A DNA stretch of 64,000 bases, from positions 21,413,621 through 21,477,620 of the forward strand of contig OZ024870.1 in NCBI GenBank assembly GCA_964017185.1, read 5' to 3'. The translations under genes and the position numbers were made by a program. Shown here piece after piece: positions 1-11,581 of this stretch. Every line of letters begins with the position of its first letter. Position 1 is the first letter of the stretch. Below the pieces are notes generated by a model, which worked only from the letters and a program-made list of their open reading frames with translations, was not told the DNA's origin and did no database searches. Origin of the DNA: Rugalucina vietnamica (taxonomy: Eukaryota; Mollusca; Bivalvia; Lucinida; Lucinidae).

Positions 1-144
1 TGCTGTTTATTCAGTACAGATGGACACAGGTAGAATAAAATGCAAACATTGAATACCCTGATCAGACTAAGGAGCAGTCTGGCTACATGTTGTGCTATTT
101 GCTCTTGCAGACCTATTTGACATTGGAGTTTATCTGGTACCTAC

Positions 145-3100
145 CTTGCATACAGGGAAGAACTGATGACATTCAAAGTCTTCTTCTGGAATCCAGGAGC
201 CAGCTTCTAGGGACTTCAACACCTAGGAAATGGAGATATATGAGCAGCGATGTGAGAAAACTCGGGTAATCGACCAGGTTTTTGCATATGCGTAAATCCA
301 GCTTTTTCTTGATGTGGCTCATATGTATACAGGTCTTTGCAATCTCAGTTTGGGTTAGTCATGCTATTGATCAGTATTATGGGAAGCTTAGTGTCTCGCT
401 CAAGAGCACTACACTGCTGAGGTAAGTATCAAACCCGGACCATTTGCTCCGGAGTCAGCTACTCTACCACTAGACCAACATGCTCTACATCTTGTCAACT
501 TGCAAGCTAAGTAGCTGTAAAGGTAAAAGCAATTTCTGCAAACAAATGTTCAATTACAAACAACAGGTGCATTGATTTTATGCTGTAACTGTAAAACGCT
601 CATACACATTATTAGTTTTTATCAGTTAAAAAACAAATGTTTTTCAAAGATTTTCTTTGACATGAAAAACCTCAATTTTTTCTTCCAAAATCACTGTTTT
701 CCCTACCCATGCCTTATTTAGAAGCCACCCTCCCCTGGCAATACACTGCAGTACATTCAGAGTCCTCCGAGGCTCCCCACAGATCACATGGGTGGTCGTT
801 TCGTTCACATTCTCGGCGATAACAAAACCTCCAAGCTTCTTGACTACTGAGATCACTACATCTTGCTCACTGAAAATCAAAGAATCTTAGCATGGGTCAC
901 TTTTAAATAGCATGCATCAGGAAAATATATCATCGAACTGTTTACTCGCTAATACCAAAGTTTTATAAGTAAAGCTGGGGTGTGCAGGGGTTTACATTAT
1001 TTTGCTTATTTTTTCTCAAAAATAAATATTGTGGGTACTCATTAGAACTGCCATACCAAGACCATTCCAACATGTACCCATGAAATGTATACCCCCTAAT
1101 ACCCAAACTTGATTAGTAAACTTGGGTTGTACTTACATTATTTTTCTTATTTTTTCCTCAAAAGTCAAAAATATAATAGATTGTGGACACTCGTTAGAAC
1201 TGCCATGCCAAGTTGGTTTCAAAGTGTACCCATGATCCATGTTTTGAGCAAAATTGTGAAAAAATGTCCAAATTTTTGTACTAAAAATTGTAAATTTTCA
1301 GCTTTTAATTCCACTGTAACTTGGCAACAGGGGAAATCAAAAGGCCCAATGCTGTGGGAATGAGATTCCACAGCACTCCCCAATATCCATTGGTAATGTG
1401 TGCTTTGATCTGTTTTTGTATGCCAATAAAATATTTAAGAATGAAATGCTACTCACTGTGAATGTAAACTTGTCATCACAATAGAAGGTCTAAATTTCTT
1501 TTTTGCTCTACCAGACAAAGAATTATCTGAATCTGATGAAGATCTGTATGTAACCCTTCTATTCTCCTTTATAGACGGCATACTGGACTTATACTTCTTT
1601 GTTTTCTTGCTTTTCTGAGAAACATTAAATTCATCGATGCTCTTCCTTTGTGATGAAATCAATATTGATCGCATTGTTGTGTCATTGTTATACACTGCTG
1701 ACATTGAGAGAGATAGCGTTCCATCTCGAACTGAGGCTGTGACTGAGTTATTGCCTGTCAGGTTTAACTGTGTTGTTATGTCATTCAACTGTGTTGTAAC
1801 ATTTCTTGTAGTGTCCGGGTCTTTATCAGCAAGGATGGTATCATCAACTCTGATGGGTTGTTTCTCTGATGTTGCCCCATTCTTCTTGGGTTGTTTTGGT
1901 GAGGCAACATTATCTACAGATTTTACCACTTTTGATTTTCTCTTCTTGCCTCTACTTTCTCTTTTTTCATTTTCAATCACTGGTGAGCTATCTACAATAG
2001 CTGCTTTTCTGTCTTCATCCACATTTTGATGTGATTTTGTCTTTCTGTTTCTACCGCTACTATTTTCTTTCTCCGACAATTGATTGTTCTCAAGTTTCTG
2101 TGCCTTGTTTTCAGCTCCAAGATTTTCTGCATTGGGACCCTTTGATCTCTTCCTACCTTTGGCTTTAGAATTGCCATTGTTATCTTTAGCTTCATTCACA
2201 TTAACCTGATCTTTGCTGTTTGCATTTCTACTATTAGTTCCATCTTGTGTTGAATTTGCTTTACTATTTTTCTTCAGTTTGACTGAATCTGTCTCAGCAT
2301 CAATGTTTTTGTCAAAAGAATCATTGTGTTCTTTATCAGACACTCTGGATGAATCAGAACTTTCCATTTCAGCATCTAAACTCTTTGCCTGATCATTTTC
2401 TTGATTCTTTTTCTTTCTTCTTCCACCTTTCTTTTGATCGTTCTTTTTATCAAGTAATTCTGGTCTTTCAGCTTCAGTGCATTTACTAGGTTCTATCAGC
2501 ACTGAATGTTGATCATTCAGATCAGTGAGTGAAAGAAGCTTTTTCTTTGGCATGGTTTTTGTTTTTCCTCTGTTTTCCGTTTCACTATGGGTTTTTCTTC
2601 TATTTTGTCCTGACTTTCTGCCCTTTCTTTCAGTCTTACTGTCATTAATCTCACTATGACTAGCACCTTCAATGATGTTCTTACTTGAATCTGCAGCCAA
2701 TTCTATTCTGTCTTTGCTATTTCCACTTTGAACAGCATCTTTATTGCCACTCTTGTTCAAGTCAGTAAGAGCTTCCTTCATTAAATCTTGGTTGTTGTCA
2801 ACTATAGCTGCATTTTCTACTGACTCTTTATGAATATTGTCTGGCTGTTTATCTACTGAACTTTTCTTCTTTTTGTTTGATTTTCTCTTTGCCTTTTTAT
2901 CATCAGTCATTTCATTGCGTACATTTGATAAGGCATCTTGATCTGAATGACTTGAAGTGTTTATTTGTTCCTTTGTGTTCTGTTCCTTTTTGTTTGTCTT
3001 TCTGTTCGCTTTACTATCATCGGTCATATTATTATGACTAATGGGAGAAATGTTTAAATCAGAAAGATTCAACACAGTTTCTGGTTTGTTTTTGCTCTTT

Positions 3101-6100
3101 CCCATTTGATTTGAATTTCCCTTAGCCTTCACACCATCAGTAATCCCACATGAAGAAGCATCTTTAACAGAAATGCTTGTGGTTATTTCATTATCCTCTG
3201 ATTTAGATTTATCACATGCCTTTTCATCTTCATCAGTCTCATTTTCAATTAAATCAATAACATTTTGCAATGAAATTCTCCTAGATTTTCTTCTACTACT
3301 AATATTCAGACTAGATTTCTTGCCTTTTCTTCTAAGATTATTAGAATCATTTTCATCCGCATTACCAACTTTATCCTTGACTGAGTCAGTAGTAACTGAC
3401 TGTTTATCTTCTTGCTGATTTTTCCCAGTTTCATTAATATTAGAATCGGTGTCTTTCTTATTTTGATTGTCTTGAACCACTGCTTTAGGTAACTGCAGGT
3501 CTAGTTTAAGACCAGGACTACCAAATCCATCACTTTCTGCAGTCAATGACTCATCTAAGGATGATTTCTTGTTAATTGTTGCATTTATTTTACCAGCTAT
3601 ATCAAGAATATCATCTGTGACTGAGGAGTCACTGTCTTCTCCAGCATTATGACTAGGTTCCACATCACTTTCTCCAGTTTTATCTTCGGCTATAATATCA
3701 AATCTAACATCTTTAGCTTTGGCTTTAGTGTTACCATGGGCTATTAAGTCATGGATAGCTTGATAAGAGTTACTTCCACTCTGTTCTTGTTTCTTATTGC
3801 TGCTTGGTAGTGGGTTTTCATCAGCACACTCAGTTTCAGTGGCGCCAGTATCTTCATTATCATCATCTGAGGGTAGCGTTTTATCTCCTTTAGATTCGTC
3901 CTCTGATGTGAATACTGAATTAGGGCCAGGAGAGTCAAATGAATGCAGAGTTTCTAGGTTCATACCATTGGACACTGAAACAAATAAGCCATCAGATGCA
4001 ATGCTATAAAGAAGATGGTCTCTGTGCAGTGATTTACATGTAATTCTTACTTGAAGTGTTGTATGCCACTACAAATTGCTTATCCTTTGTTTGCTGTTGT
4101 TGCAGGCTCTATTGCATAAACGACCTCAGTCAAGGAAGACATTTCTTGTTATTCTATCATTCTAATACTTTTTTTATATTTGAAATTGTAAGAGATTCAA
4201 CTACCCCCGCTCTCCTCCCCCCCCCCCCCCCCCCCCCCCCTGCAGCCTTCCATTTTTACTAAGATGATCATTCATTATTTGTCGATTCCCCATGACTTTT
4301 GTTGTAGAATAATTATTTTTCTTCACTTTTTTGTTTACTTACTGAACAGCTTTCTCTGTAAAGGTTCTTTATCATACAAGAAATCTTTAGAAGAGAACTT
4401 TCTGCCATCAGCTCCAATCTCATTCAAATAAGATCCTGTAGGAAAATTAGGAGAGATGTTTACAATTTCTGTGGAAAATGTCACAGAGAAGAAAAAAAAA
4501 AGAACCACAAGACTTTGAATATTTTTTGATCATTAAAACAATACCATTTTGTTCATTTACCTATAAATTCCTGGAGCTCAAAACTCCCATTAAGACAATC
4601 CTATATCATCTTTTATCACTAAATATACTTATTTCTATGACAGAGTGAATTGTGACTCCACATTCAAAAAACTTTTTACTCAGGCCTAAATTGTGTCGCT
4701 TTTTTATCTTTCATACCTTCCTTTCCAATCTTGAGTTGCTTCATTTTCTCTCTCATGCTGGGTGGGGTATCAGGAATGGTCAGCCGCAAGGGTGTCAGAA
4801 CAAACCCATCATCCTGAAGAAACACATGATATTTGAGCCTTTGCATGAGAAAACCAACAATTTGGGTTCCGATCAGGTCCGATACAAACCAGGCTGTACA
4901 GCCACAGATGGTTAGAGGCTGGAAATTTTGGATTTAGAAAGCAGAGGAATTGTACTATCCGTGTAGCGAAAACAAAGGAGCTGATCAGCTTCGCAGTTAC
5001 TGAGAAGCTGATCTGCGCCTTTGTTTTCACCTATGCAGATTGTTGGTTTTCCCATCCGACGGCTCATTTAAATATTTCAGTTTTTGATTAGAAACCAACA
5101 TAGAAGTTGATAAAAAGAGGAAATCCCATAGACTTTCAGGATCAACTGGACCAATAGCTAAGCCACAACACTCAAATGTCAATCAATGGTAAACATCTGC
5201 AAGGGAGGGGGTAAGGAGAGATTTCAGAAGTGGCCCTTTATCTTTCCGTGGACAGGCTTAGTCTTATGCCATGAATCAGTATTCAGGTGGTCAATCGCAC
5301 CTTTAGGACATATATGCAGCTTATCAAATCTGTGTTGGTTGTGTTTTTGGTAACACTGCTCAACTTTCATGCTCATTTAAGTTGAACACAAAAATTACCA
5401 TCCCCCCACACCAAGGTACAATTACTAACTTACGGGTGATCTTGGCTGTGTGTCCTGTACCAGCACCCTTGGTGTTCTTGGCGAGCCCACTGGCGTGTTG
5501 CCCGCCGACTGAAGCTTGTCCAGTGCCTCTAGGCGACGGTTCTTCCTATTCACTCTCTCTGCACTCCTCGATACTTCCTCCTCAAAATCTCTAGGCTGCA
5601 TTGACTTGGCTTTCTGTCAGAATGACAAATATAAACTTTTGTCTTAGATAAAAAAAAAGGTAGGGAACATTGATCAGGAAAACGTCTGTGAAATGTTTAC
5701 TCCCTAATACCCCACTTTTATATAGTAAAAGTGGGGTTTACAGGGGTATACCAATTTTTCGTATTTTTGATCCATTGGCAAAACATACATTGTGGGTACT
5801 CATTAGAACCGCCTCAGCGAGGCGGTCCTACCGTGCACCCACAATCAATGCTTTGAGCAAAAATATTGAAATTATTGAACTTTTTCCAATGAAATTTTAA
5901 ATTTTCAAAGCTGAAAAAAACCTCTGTATATTGCATGGGTAAGTTTACGTAATGAATTCTCATTTGAGTTGCAAAAAACATTGCTAGCTTGTCATTTTTG
6001 AACCGTCACAGTATTTTTTTCTGTTTCTGGGCAAGCCTCGCTCCCCATGGCAGATTACCACTGCTTTGTGCACATTTCTTTCACAACTAACAAATGTATG

Positions 6101-8006
6101 TGTTTTGGAAAATACATGTGTGCATATATATGTTCTCACCTTAAGTTTAGCAATAAACAAGCTTGAGCCTTTCTGTTTCGGTACAATAGCAGGATACATT
6201 CTCTCTGACACATGTTCTTGGTTCTGTTTGCAGCTGCAAGAATATACTAGTGTTATTTGAGCCTGTATGTGAATAAACCAACAATTTTGGTATTCAACCA
6301 GGTCCAACACAAACCGGCCTGCACAGTCACAGATGATGGCTGGAGGCTGGAAATTTTGGATGTAGAAAGCAGGGGAATTGTAATATCCGAGAGCGAAAAC
6401 AAAAGCGCTGATCAGCTTTGCAGTTACTGCGAAGATCAGCCTATGTTTTCGCCTATGCAGATTGTTGGTTTTCCCATGCGGTGGCTCATTTTCCTAAATC
6501 TAATCTAATCTAATCTAATCTAATCTAATCTAATCTAATCAAATCAAATCTAATCCATCCATCCATCCATCCATCCATCCATCCAGTAACTGCGAATCTA
6601 ATCAGCGCCTTTGTTTTCGCAACATGGACAGTACAATTTCTCTTCTACTTAATTCTGAACTTTCAAGCTTCTAGCTATCTTCTGTGGCTGTACAGGCCTG
6701 TTTGTGTTGGACCTGGTCGGAAACCCCAAAGACAGGTTTTTTTCGTGTCGCGGCTCATATGTACCTGCATATGTACTGTACAAATAGCTATATTACTAGC
6801 TGATGGCTTCAAAGCTACGAAACAGCGAGGGTGCTTGTCATGTTTATATAAAGCCAAGATGTGAAATTTATATAGCTGATAATTTAATTTGTTACTGGAT
6901 TTGTGCTCAACAGTCCATCATTATGGAATGGTTAAAATTTACCTATCAACCCAAAGAACCGAGACAAAGTGAACATCCTTCTTCTGAGCTTTGGTTTTGG
7001 TCCTGTTACTTCCCTCTTTGAAGACCACGTGTGTAACATCGTCGGTAAACTTCTTTACGACTGTAGCACCCAGGAGCTGCAACTCCCGTCTCACAGCGGC
7101 ACTACGGTTGTCGTTAGTTGTACGTACTTCGACGTAGGCAACAACATCTGAGGAAGAAAACAGAGTTAAGCCGCGCCATGAGAAAACCAACAATGTGGTT
7201 TCCAACCAGGTCCGACACAAACTGGTCTGTGCAGCTATAGAAGATGGCTAGAGGCTGGAAATATTAAGTTTAGAAAGTAGAGGAACTGTACTATCCGTGT
7301 AGCAAAAACAAGGGCGTCTTTCTTTTCAAATACATATGCACATTGTTGGTTTTCTTATAAGGCGGCTCATATTTAGTAATCAGCCTTTGTGTCAGCTTGG
7401 CAAATAATAAGCCTGTGTTTTCTTTCAAGGTGTATCTCCCTTTATATTGACTTGCTTTACTTGCAACGGACAGTTTAGAGTTAAACTCCTCAGCCATCAA
7501 AGAACTTTCCGACACACATGAACAATCTAATCATCAAGAAATAAAGGTGGTCTTTCTCATAACTAAAAGACAAACCATCAGTCTATTTCCCAACAAACAC
7601 ATATCCCAATTTATGCACCAGTCATTTGTGACGATGTCCCCCCCCACACCTACTGAAGGGTTGGGGATAGCTGGGCTATAATGTGGAACAATTACTTTTT
7701 TATTGTCCAGGCAGTGCAGGCGAAATGATGGGGTTTGATATTAAGATCCTTACCCCAAGGAGATTTTCTACTGAGAAGGGCAGGACAAAGAGCATAGGTT
7801 TGATCTCCAGTTTGTCCCCTGGGTGTGGGGTCTGTAGCAGGGCATTGAAAACTGAGAAGTCATAATCCTCGCCCTTCCCCGTAGGTGGGGGAGCCGTGGT
7901 TACAAATAACTTGTGCATTACCTTTAAGTATCCTATCATCAACTTGCTGAGTTGATGCTATTCTATCTTCATCTACTTCAGGGTGTATGACTGGTGAACT
8001 CTCCAT
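145..8006 (-). CDS. MCPH1: Microcephalin-like BRCT protein (MCPH1), nine coding exons, 3' end outside the window
   Basis: Coding exons in transcript order: 8006-7922, 7147-6943, 6233-6140, 5613-5434, 4813-4717, 4435-4343, 3974-1457, 869-707, 222-145. All junctions are GT-AG and all phases agree, giving 1171 codons so far. Exon 1 ends in ILK and joins DVVAYVEV, the microcephalin N-terminal BRCT (about residues 28-105, with THVVFKEG and VSVLWVD). The conserved MQPRDF block follows in exon 4. Exon 7 alone encodes about 840 residues, rich in Lys, Ser, Asp and Asn. The second BRCT (from about residue 1084; [24 protein letters not shown]) is split over exons 8-9 and ends [12 protein letters not shown]. 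Known family role: chromosome condensation and DNA-damage response in the nucleus. The ATG at 8006 is the first after an in-frame TGA. A good acceptor at 8055-8054 suggests a 5'UTR intron. The donor after 145 shows the gene continues leftwards, presumably to the third BRCT. Not seen: the C-terminus and promoter. Confidence 0.5.
242..320 (+). mobile_element. Rep-A copy 1, internally deleted
   Basis: A 79-bp deletion derivative of the Rep-A palindromic element. It keeps both termini (GAGC...GGCTC) and is flanked by ATAT on both sides, a 4-bp target duplication. It lies 19 nt upstream of the acceptor of MCPH1 exon 9 (exon start 222). Confidence 0.5.
415..482 (-). repeat. tRNA-like relic (SINE head or tRNA pseudogene)
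   Basis: The minus strand has an A-box-like TGGTCTAGTGG and, about 40 nt on, a weak B-box (GGTTTGATACT). The arms do not fold into a clean cloverleaf, so this is probably a decayed tRNA-derived repeat inside MCPH1 intron 8. Confidence 0.5.
918..1365. mobile_element. Rep-B element, about one and a half copies in tandem
   Basis: Two successive stretches share TTTACTCCCTAATACC-like, GGGTACTCATTAGAAC-like and CAAAA-rich blocks with the copies at 5666 and 50783. The terminus (CATCAGGAAAA) lies about 50 nt upstream of the acceptor of MCPH1 exon 8. No ORF is supported. Confidence 0.5.
4217..4240 (+). repeat. Poly-C tract
   Basis: 24 consecutive C in MCPH1 intron 6. Confidence 0.5.
4835..5065 (+). 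mobile_element. Rep-A copy 2
   Basis: A full-length 231-bp element, GAGCC...GGCTC, with an inner hairpin (GCGAAAACAAAGG... and its complement) around 4970-5030. It is flanked by ATTT on both sides (4831-4834 and 5066-5069). It lies 21 nt upstream of the acceptor of MCPH1 exon 5. Confidence 0.5.
5666..5945 (+). mobile_element. Rep-B copy
   Basis: It starts TGATCAGGAAAAC and has a central hairpin (about 5775-5865: ACATTGTGGGTACTC with CCGCCTC/GAGGCGG at its tip). The same layout recurs inverted at 50783-51047. Its terminus lies about 52 nt upstream of the acceptor of MCPH1 exon 4. Confidence 0.5.
6259..6487 (+). mobile_element. Rep-A copy 3
   Basis: 229 bp, GAGCC...GGCTC, flanked by ATTT on both sides (6255-6258, 6488-6491). 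It lies 25 nt upstream of the acceptor of MCPH1 exon 3, in the same orientation as copies 1, 2, 5, 6 and 10. Confidence 0.5.
6496..6585 (+). repeat. Compound microsatellite (TAATC)n then (ATCC)n
   Basis: About twelve TAATC-type units followed by about eight ATCC units, lying between Rep-A copies 3 and 4. Confidence 0.5.
6586..6756 (-). mobile_element. Rep-A copy 4, half element
   Basis: Opposite orientation to its neighbours: half the inner hairpin first, then CTGTACAGGCC, GACCTGGTCGG and terminal CGGCTC followed by ATAT. The other half is missing, replaced by the microsatellite. Not close to a splice site. Confidence 0.5.
7168..7368 (+). mobile_element. Rep-A copy 5
   Basis: About 201 bp. 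The left terminus is decayed (AAGCC instead of GAGCC); the right end is GGCTC. The flanks (AGTT and ATAT) no longer match well. It lies 20 nt upstream of the acceptor of MCPH1 exon 2. Confidence 0.5.
7612..7640. repeat. Fragment of a short inverted-repeat element
   Basis: ATGCACCAGTCATTTGTGAC matches one arm of the small hairpin at 13327-13397. The second arm is not visible here. Confidence 0.5.
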
Positions 8007-8078
8007 TACCTGTTGAGAATAGTCATCTCATGCCTTCAACCTGTTATCCGAAACTGAAAGAACAGAAATGTTTCAAAT

Positions 8079-8292
8079 GAGCCGTGACGTGAGAAAACTG
8101 GTCTTCGGGGTTTCCGACCAGGTCTCTCATAAACCATCCTGTGCAGCCTCAGAAGATGGCTGGAAGCTTGAAATTTTGGATATAAGAGGAAGAGGCATTG
8201 TACTATCAGTGTAGTGAAAACAGTTACTGCAAAGCTGATCTGTGCTTTTGTTTTTGCATAGGCAAAAATACGGTTAACTCATGAAGCAGCTC
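8079..8292 (+). mobile_element. Rep-A copy 6
   Basis: 214 bp, GAGCC...AGCTC, flanked by AAAT on both sides (8075-8078, 8293-8296). It lies 25 nt upstream of the acceptor inferred for the first coding exon of MCPH1 (AG at 8055-8054). Confidence 0.5.
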
Positions 8293-8329
8293 AAATGGTA
8301 AAGCTTTTGGAGCAAGAAAAACTTAAAAA

Positions 8330-8660
8330 CATATAATTGTGATCTTGGCAAGGCAAGATAGCATTATCATATTCATTGAGTGCACATGCTCCAATAAATG
8401 CACATCCAGATCTTCTCCAAGGAGAGCACACTAGGAGGCTGTTGATGAGACAGCGCTTAGTGACATTGATTGATTCTGTGCAAGACAGACTGTTGGTATG
8501 TTTAAGTCCTTCAGTGAGGCTTTGAGAGTGTCTTATATTTAGTGAGTCTTTGTAGTGTTTCTTCTGGCCACATTGAGAGCGCTTTCCCTCCTGTAATTCT
8601 TTGTAGTTAATTTTCTTGGGAAGTCGCTCATCAGGCATTTTATAACATGACCAGTCCATC
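8330..8660 (-). pseudogene. Non-LTR retrotransposon C-terminal fragment
   Basis: The minus-strand reading frame contains MPDERLPKK, ELQEGKRSQ and GQKKHYKD. These are typical of the region after reverse transcriptase in a widespread animal LINE family (recognised from memory, not searched). Only this tail is present, so it is a truncated relic lying upstream of MCPH1. Confidence 0.5.
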
Positions 8661-8679
8661 TGAACTGTGCTTGCTTTAA

Positions 8680-8892
8680 TTCAAAATCAAATTTTCTGCC
8701 AGTTTTCTGCTAATTTTCTGCTGGCGACTACAGCAGAATGGAAAGGATTAGAACTGAAAATCCAACTGTTTTATTGTCTGCTCTGAGCCCTGTTTGAAAT
8801 AGGACACAAAATTTGAAAATCAAATTTTCTGCCAGTTTTCTGCTAATTTTCTGCTGGTGATTACAGTGGGATGGGAAGGGTTAGAACCAACC
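8680..8892 (+). repeat. Two direct copies of a short T-rich repeat
   Basis: TTTTCTGCCAGTTTTCTGC and the following GGCGACTACAG-like stretch occur at about 8690 and again at about 8823. A related piece follows the next element at about 11768, so the larger element appears to have inserted into this older repeat. Confidence 0.5.
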
Positions 8893-8934
8893 AGAGGACC
8901 ATTGGTCCTGAGAATGCTCACCTGAAGCCTGATC

Positions 8935-10842
8935 TTGGAGTATTAAGTCATCATGAAATGACCTTGACCTTGAATACTCACACACCTTTACTGACTTCAT
9001 AAGTTGTCTGCATCTGCAAAGTTTCAGGTCTCAGGCTGCAATAGTTTCCAAACCCAGTGATTTCTGAGAAAACCATAATTTTAATTTTGATATTTAAATG
9101 ACCTTGGGTCAAGGTCAAGAAATGACCTTGGCCTTCATTAATCACTTACCTTCATTGACTCCATTAGTTGTCTGCATCTAGCAACTTTCAGGACTCAGGC
9201 TGCAACAGTTTCCAAAATAACCATTGTTTTCGCCTTTTCCCATGTAAAAGCCTATGTTTCCAAAATTGACCTTGCAGTAAAATAGGTCAAGGTCATCCTA
9301 GGGTCATCATTTCAACAAACTATGATGGGCTGGAGTCCCAAATGCTACATACCAAGTTTCGCGTAAATTGGCCAGCCGGTTCCGGAGTAAAATATTTTTG
9401 AGTGGTTTTCACCATAGTTGGGCAAGGCGGCCATCTTGGTCATGTGACCCAAATTTTGCGATCAAACTTTCGTTCCCCCTACCCATGGACACTCCACATA
9501 AAAATTCACTTTGATTGGCCAAGCAGTTTCAGAGAAGAGAATCTTTGAAACGTGTGTATGGACGACAGACTGGCCAAGGTCAAGAGATGACCTTGGCCTA
9601 AATTAATCACATACCTTCATCTACTCCATTAGTTGTTTGCATCTACCACTTTTCAGGTCTCAAGCTGCAACAGTTTTCAAAAAAATCCATAGTTTTCACT
9701 TTTCCCATGTAAAAGCCTATGTTTCCAAAATTGACCTTGCCGTAAAAGAGGTCAAGGTCATCCTAGGGTCATCATTTGATCAAACTATGATGGGCTGGAG
9801 TCCCAAATGCTACATGTACATACCAAGTTTCATGAAAATCGGCCTGTCGGTTCTGGAGAAGAAGATTTTTGAGTGTTTTTTACCATATATGGGCATGGCG
9901 GCCATCTTGGTCATGTGACCTGGATTTTGCGATCAAACTTTCGTCTCCCCTACCCATGAATGCTCCACATAAAATTTCACTTTGATTGGCCAAGCAGTTT
10001 CAGAGAAGATCTTTGAAAAGTGTGTATGGACGACAGACAGGCCAAGGTCAAGAGATGACCCTGACCTAAATTAATCACATACCTTCATCTACTCCATTAG
10101 TTGTTTGTATCTACCACTTTTCAGGCCTCAGGCTGCAATAGTTTTCACTTTTTCCCATGTAAAAGCCTATGTTTCCAAAATTGACATTGCCGTAAAATAG
10201 GTCAAGGTTATCCTGCCTATGGTCATCATTTGATCAAACTATGATGGGCTGGAGTCCCAAATGCTACATACCAAGTTTCATGAAAATCGGCCAGCCGGTT
10301 CTGGAGAAGAAGTTTTTTGAGTGGTTTTTACCATATATGGGCGTGGCAGCCATCTTGGTCATGTGACCCAAATTTCGCGATCAAACTTTCATTCCCCCTA
10401 CCCATGGACTCTCCACATAAAATTTCACTTTGATTGGCCAAGCAGTTTCAGAGAAGAAGATCTCTGAAAAGTGTGTATGGACGACAGACTGGCCAAGGTC
10501 AAGAGGTGACCTTGACCTAATTTAATCACATACCTTCATCTACTCCATTAGTTGTTTGCATCTACGACTTTTCAGGCCTCGGGCTGCAATAGTTTTCAAA
10601 AAATCCATAGTTTTCACTTTTTCCCATGTAAAAGCCTATGTTTCCAAATTTGACCTTGCCGTAAAATAGGTCAAGGTCATCCAAGGGTCATCATTTTATC
10701 AAACTATGAGGCTGAAGTCCCCGATGCTACATACCAAATTTCGTTGAAATCGGCCCACCGGTTCTGGAGAAGAAGTTTTTTGAAGTGTTTTTACCATATA
10801 TGGGCGTGGCGGCCATCTTGGTCATGTGACCAAGATATCGCG
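8935..10842 (+). repeat. Tandem array of about 455-bp units
   Basis: The landmark GGGCTGGAGTCCCAAATGC recurs at about 9328, 9791 and 10244, with a diverged form at about 10691: spacing 463, 453 and 447 bp. Each unit contains TGACCTTG-rich stretches, CTCCATTAGTTGT, and GGCCATCTTGGTCATGTGAC. A partial unit precedes the array. The last unit is interrupted by the element at 10843 and resumes at 11587-11690. Confidence 0.5.
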
Positions 10843-11581
10843 CAGTGATGTAGATAATTATTTTTCACAATGCGTACTGTACGCATTAAAATAAATGTAC
10901 ACTGCGTACCGACAATACAACTGTGTACACGTTTTCTGAGGATTCTTATTCTAACCTCTCATTTAAAATCAATTATGTTTACACGTATGGATAAGACAAT
11001 TTATTCAAGTAATGAAAATTCAAAGTAAATTGGTTAACAATCCTGTAATTGCATGTTACTCTAATATTTAGGCATGTTAAACCATACGTTTGTCCCCTGC
11101 ATAGATAATAAGAGAGAAAAAATTAGGAAAACATGATAAACTGGACTGGCTGTAGAACATGGAAAACATCAAATTTTAAATTAAAAACAATGACCACACA
11201 AACATGACAAAAGTGACACACTAAACTTCATGAATAAATCTTTGGTAAACGGTTTGTCTGGCCAAGGAACTGAACGGACAGCGTGTGAAGATACATACTA
11301 TATTGCATGATATGTCAATATGGAACGAGCAAAAGCTACATTAATATTGTAACTACTTTTCCATTGTTGACAGAGCAGCCAGACAAACCTAGTTGAGAAA
11401 TATTGTCATTTTGTGACAATCTTAAAGGTATGTTTTTATCGGAGTACGCATAAAACCGAAAACTGTTTGTGTACCGCTGATTTTTACTGCGTACATGGTA
11501 CATACAGGTCCGAATTTTCTATGCCTACAGAGCGAAAAATTGTGCGTATATACGCAGTACGCATCGTTATCTATTTCGCTG
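10843..11581. mobile_element. Non-autonomous TIR element, 739 bp, inserted in the array
   Basis: Ends are CAGTGATGTAGATAA and the complement of CAGCGAAATAGATAA, with a further matching block (ATGCGTACTG) just inside. It is flanked by TCGCG on both sides (10838-10842, 11582-11586). The uninterrupted array units show the empty site (TTCGCGATC). A CAG start with a 5-bp duplication would suit a hAT5-type element, but no transposase is present, so the superfamily is unassigned. Confidence 0.5.

Noticed and set aside
644..706. Reading MCPH1 exon 8 through to the TGA at 644 as the protein end
   Set aside because: A good donor at 706-705 and the exon at 222-145, which continues the BRCT sequence in phase ([10 protein letters not shown]), show the gene is spliced onward.
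1637..2029. Plus-strand open frame of 130 codons
   Set aside because: Antisense shadow of the giant MCPH1 exon; the minus-strand frame has splice-consistent context and homology.
8893..10842. Coding function for frames inside the 455-bp array (for example 9637-9918)
   Set aside because: Frames are not kept between units, as expected for non-coding repeats.
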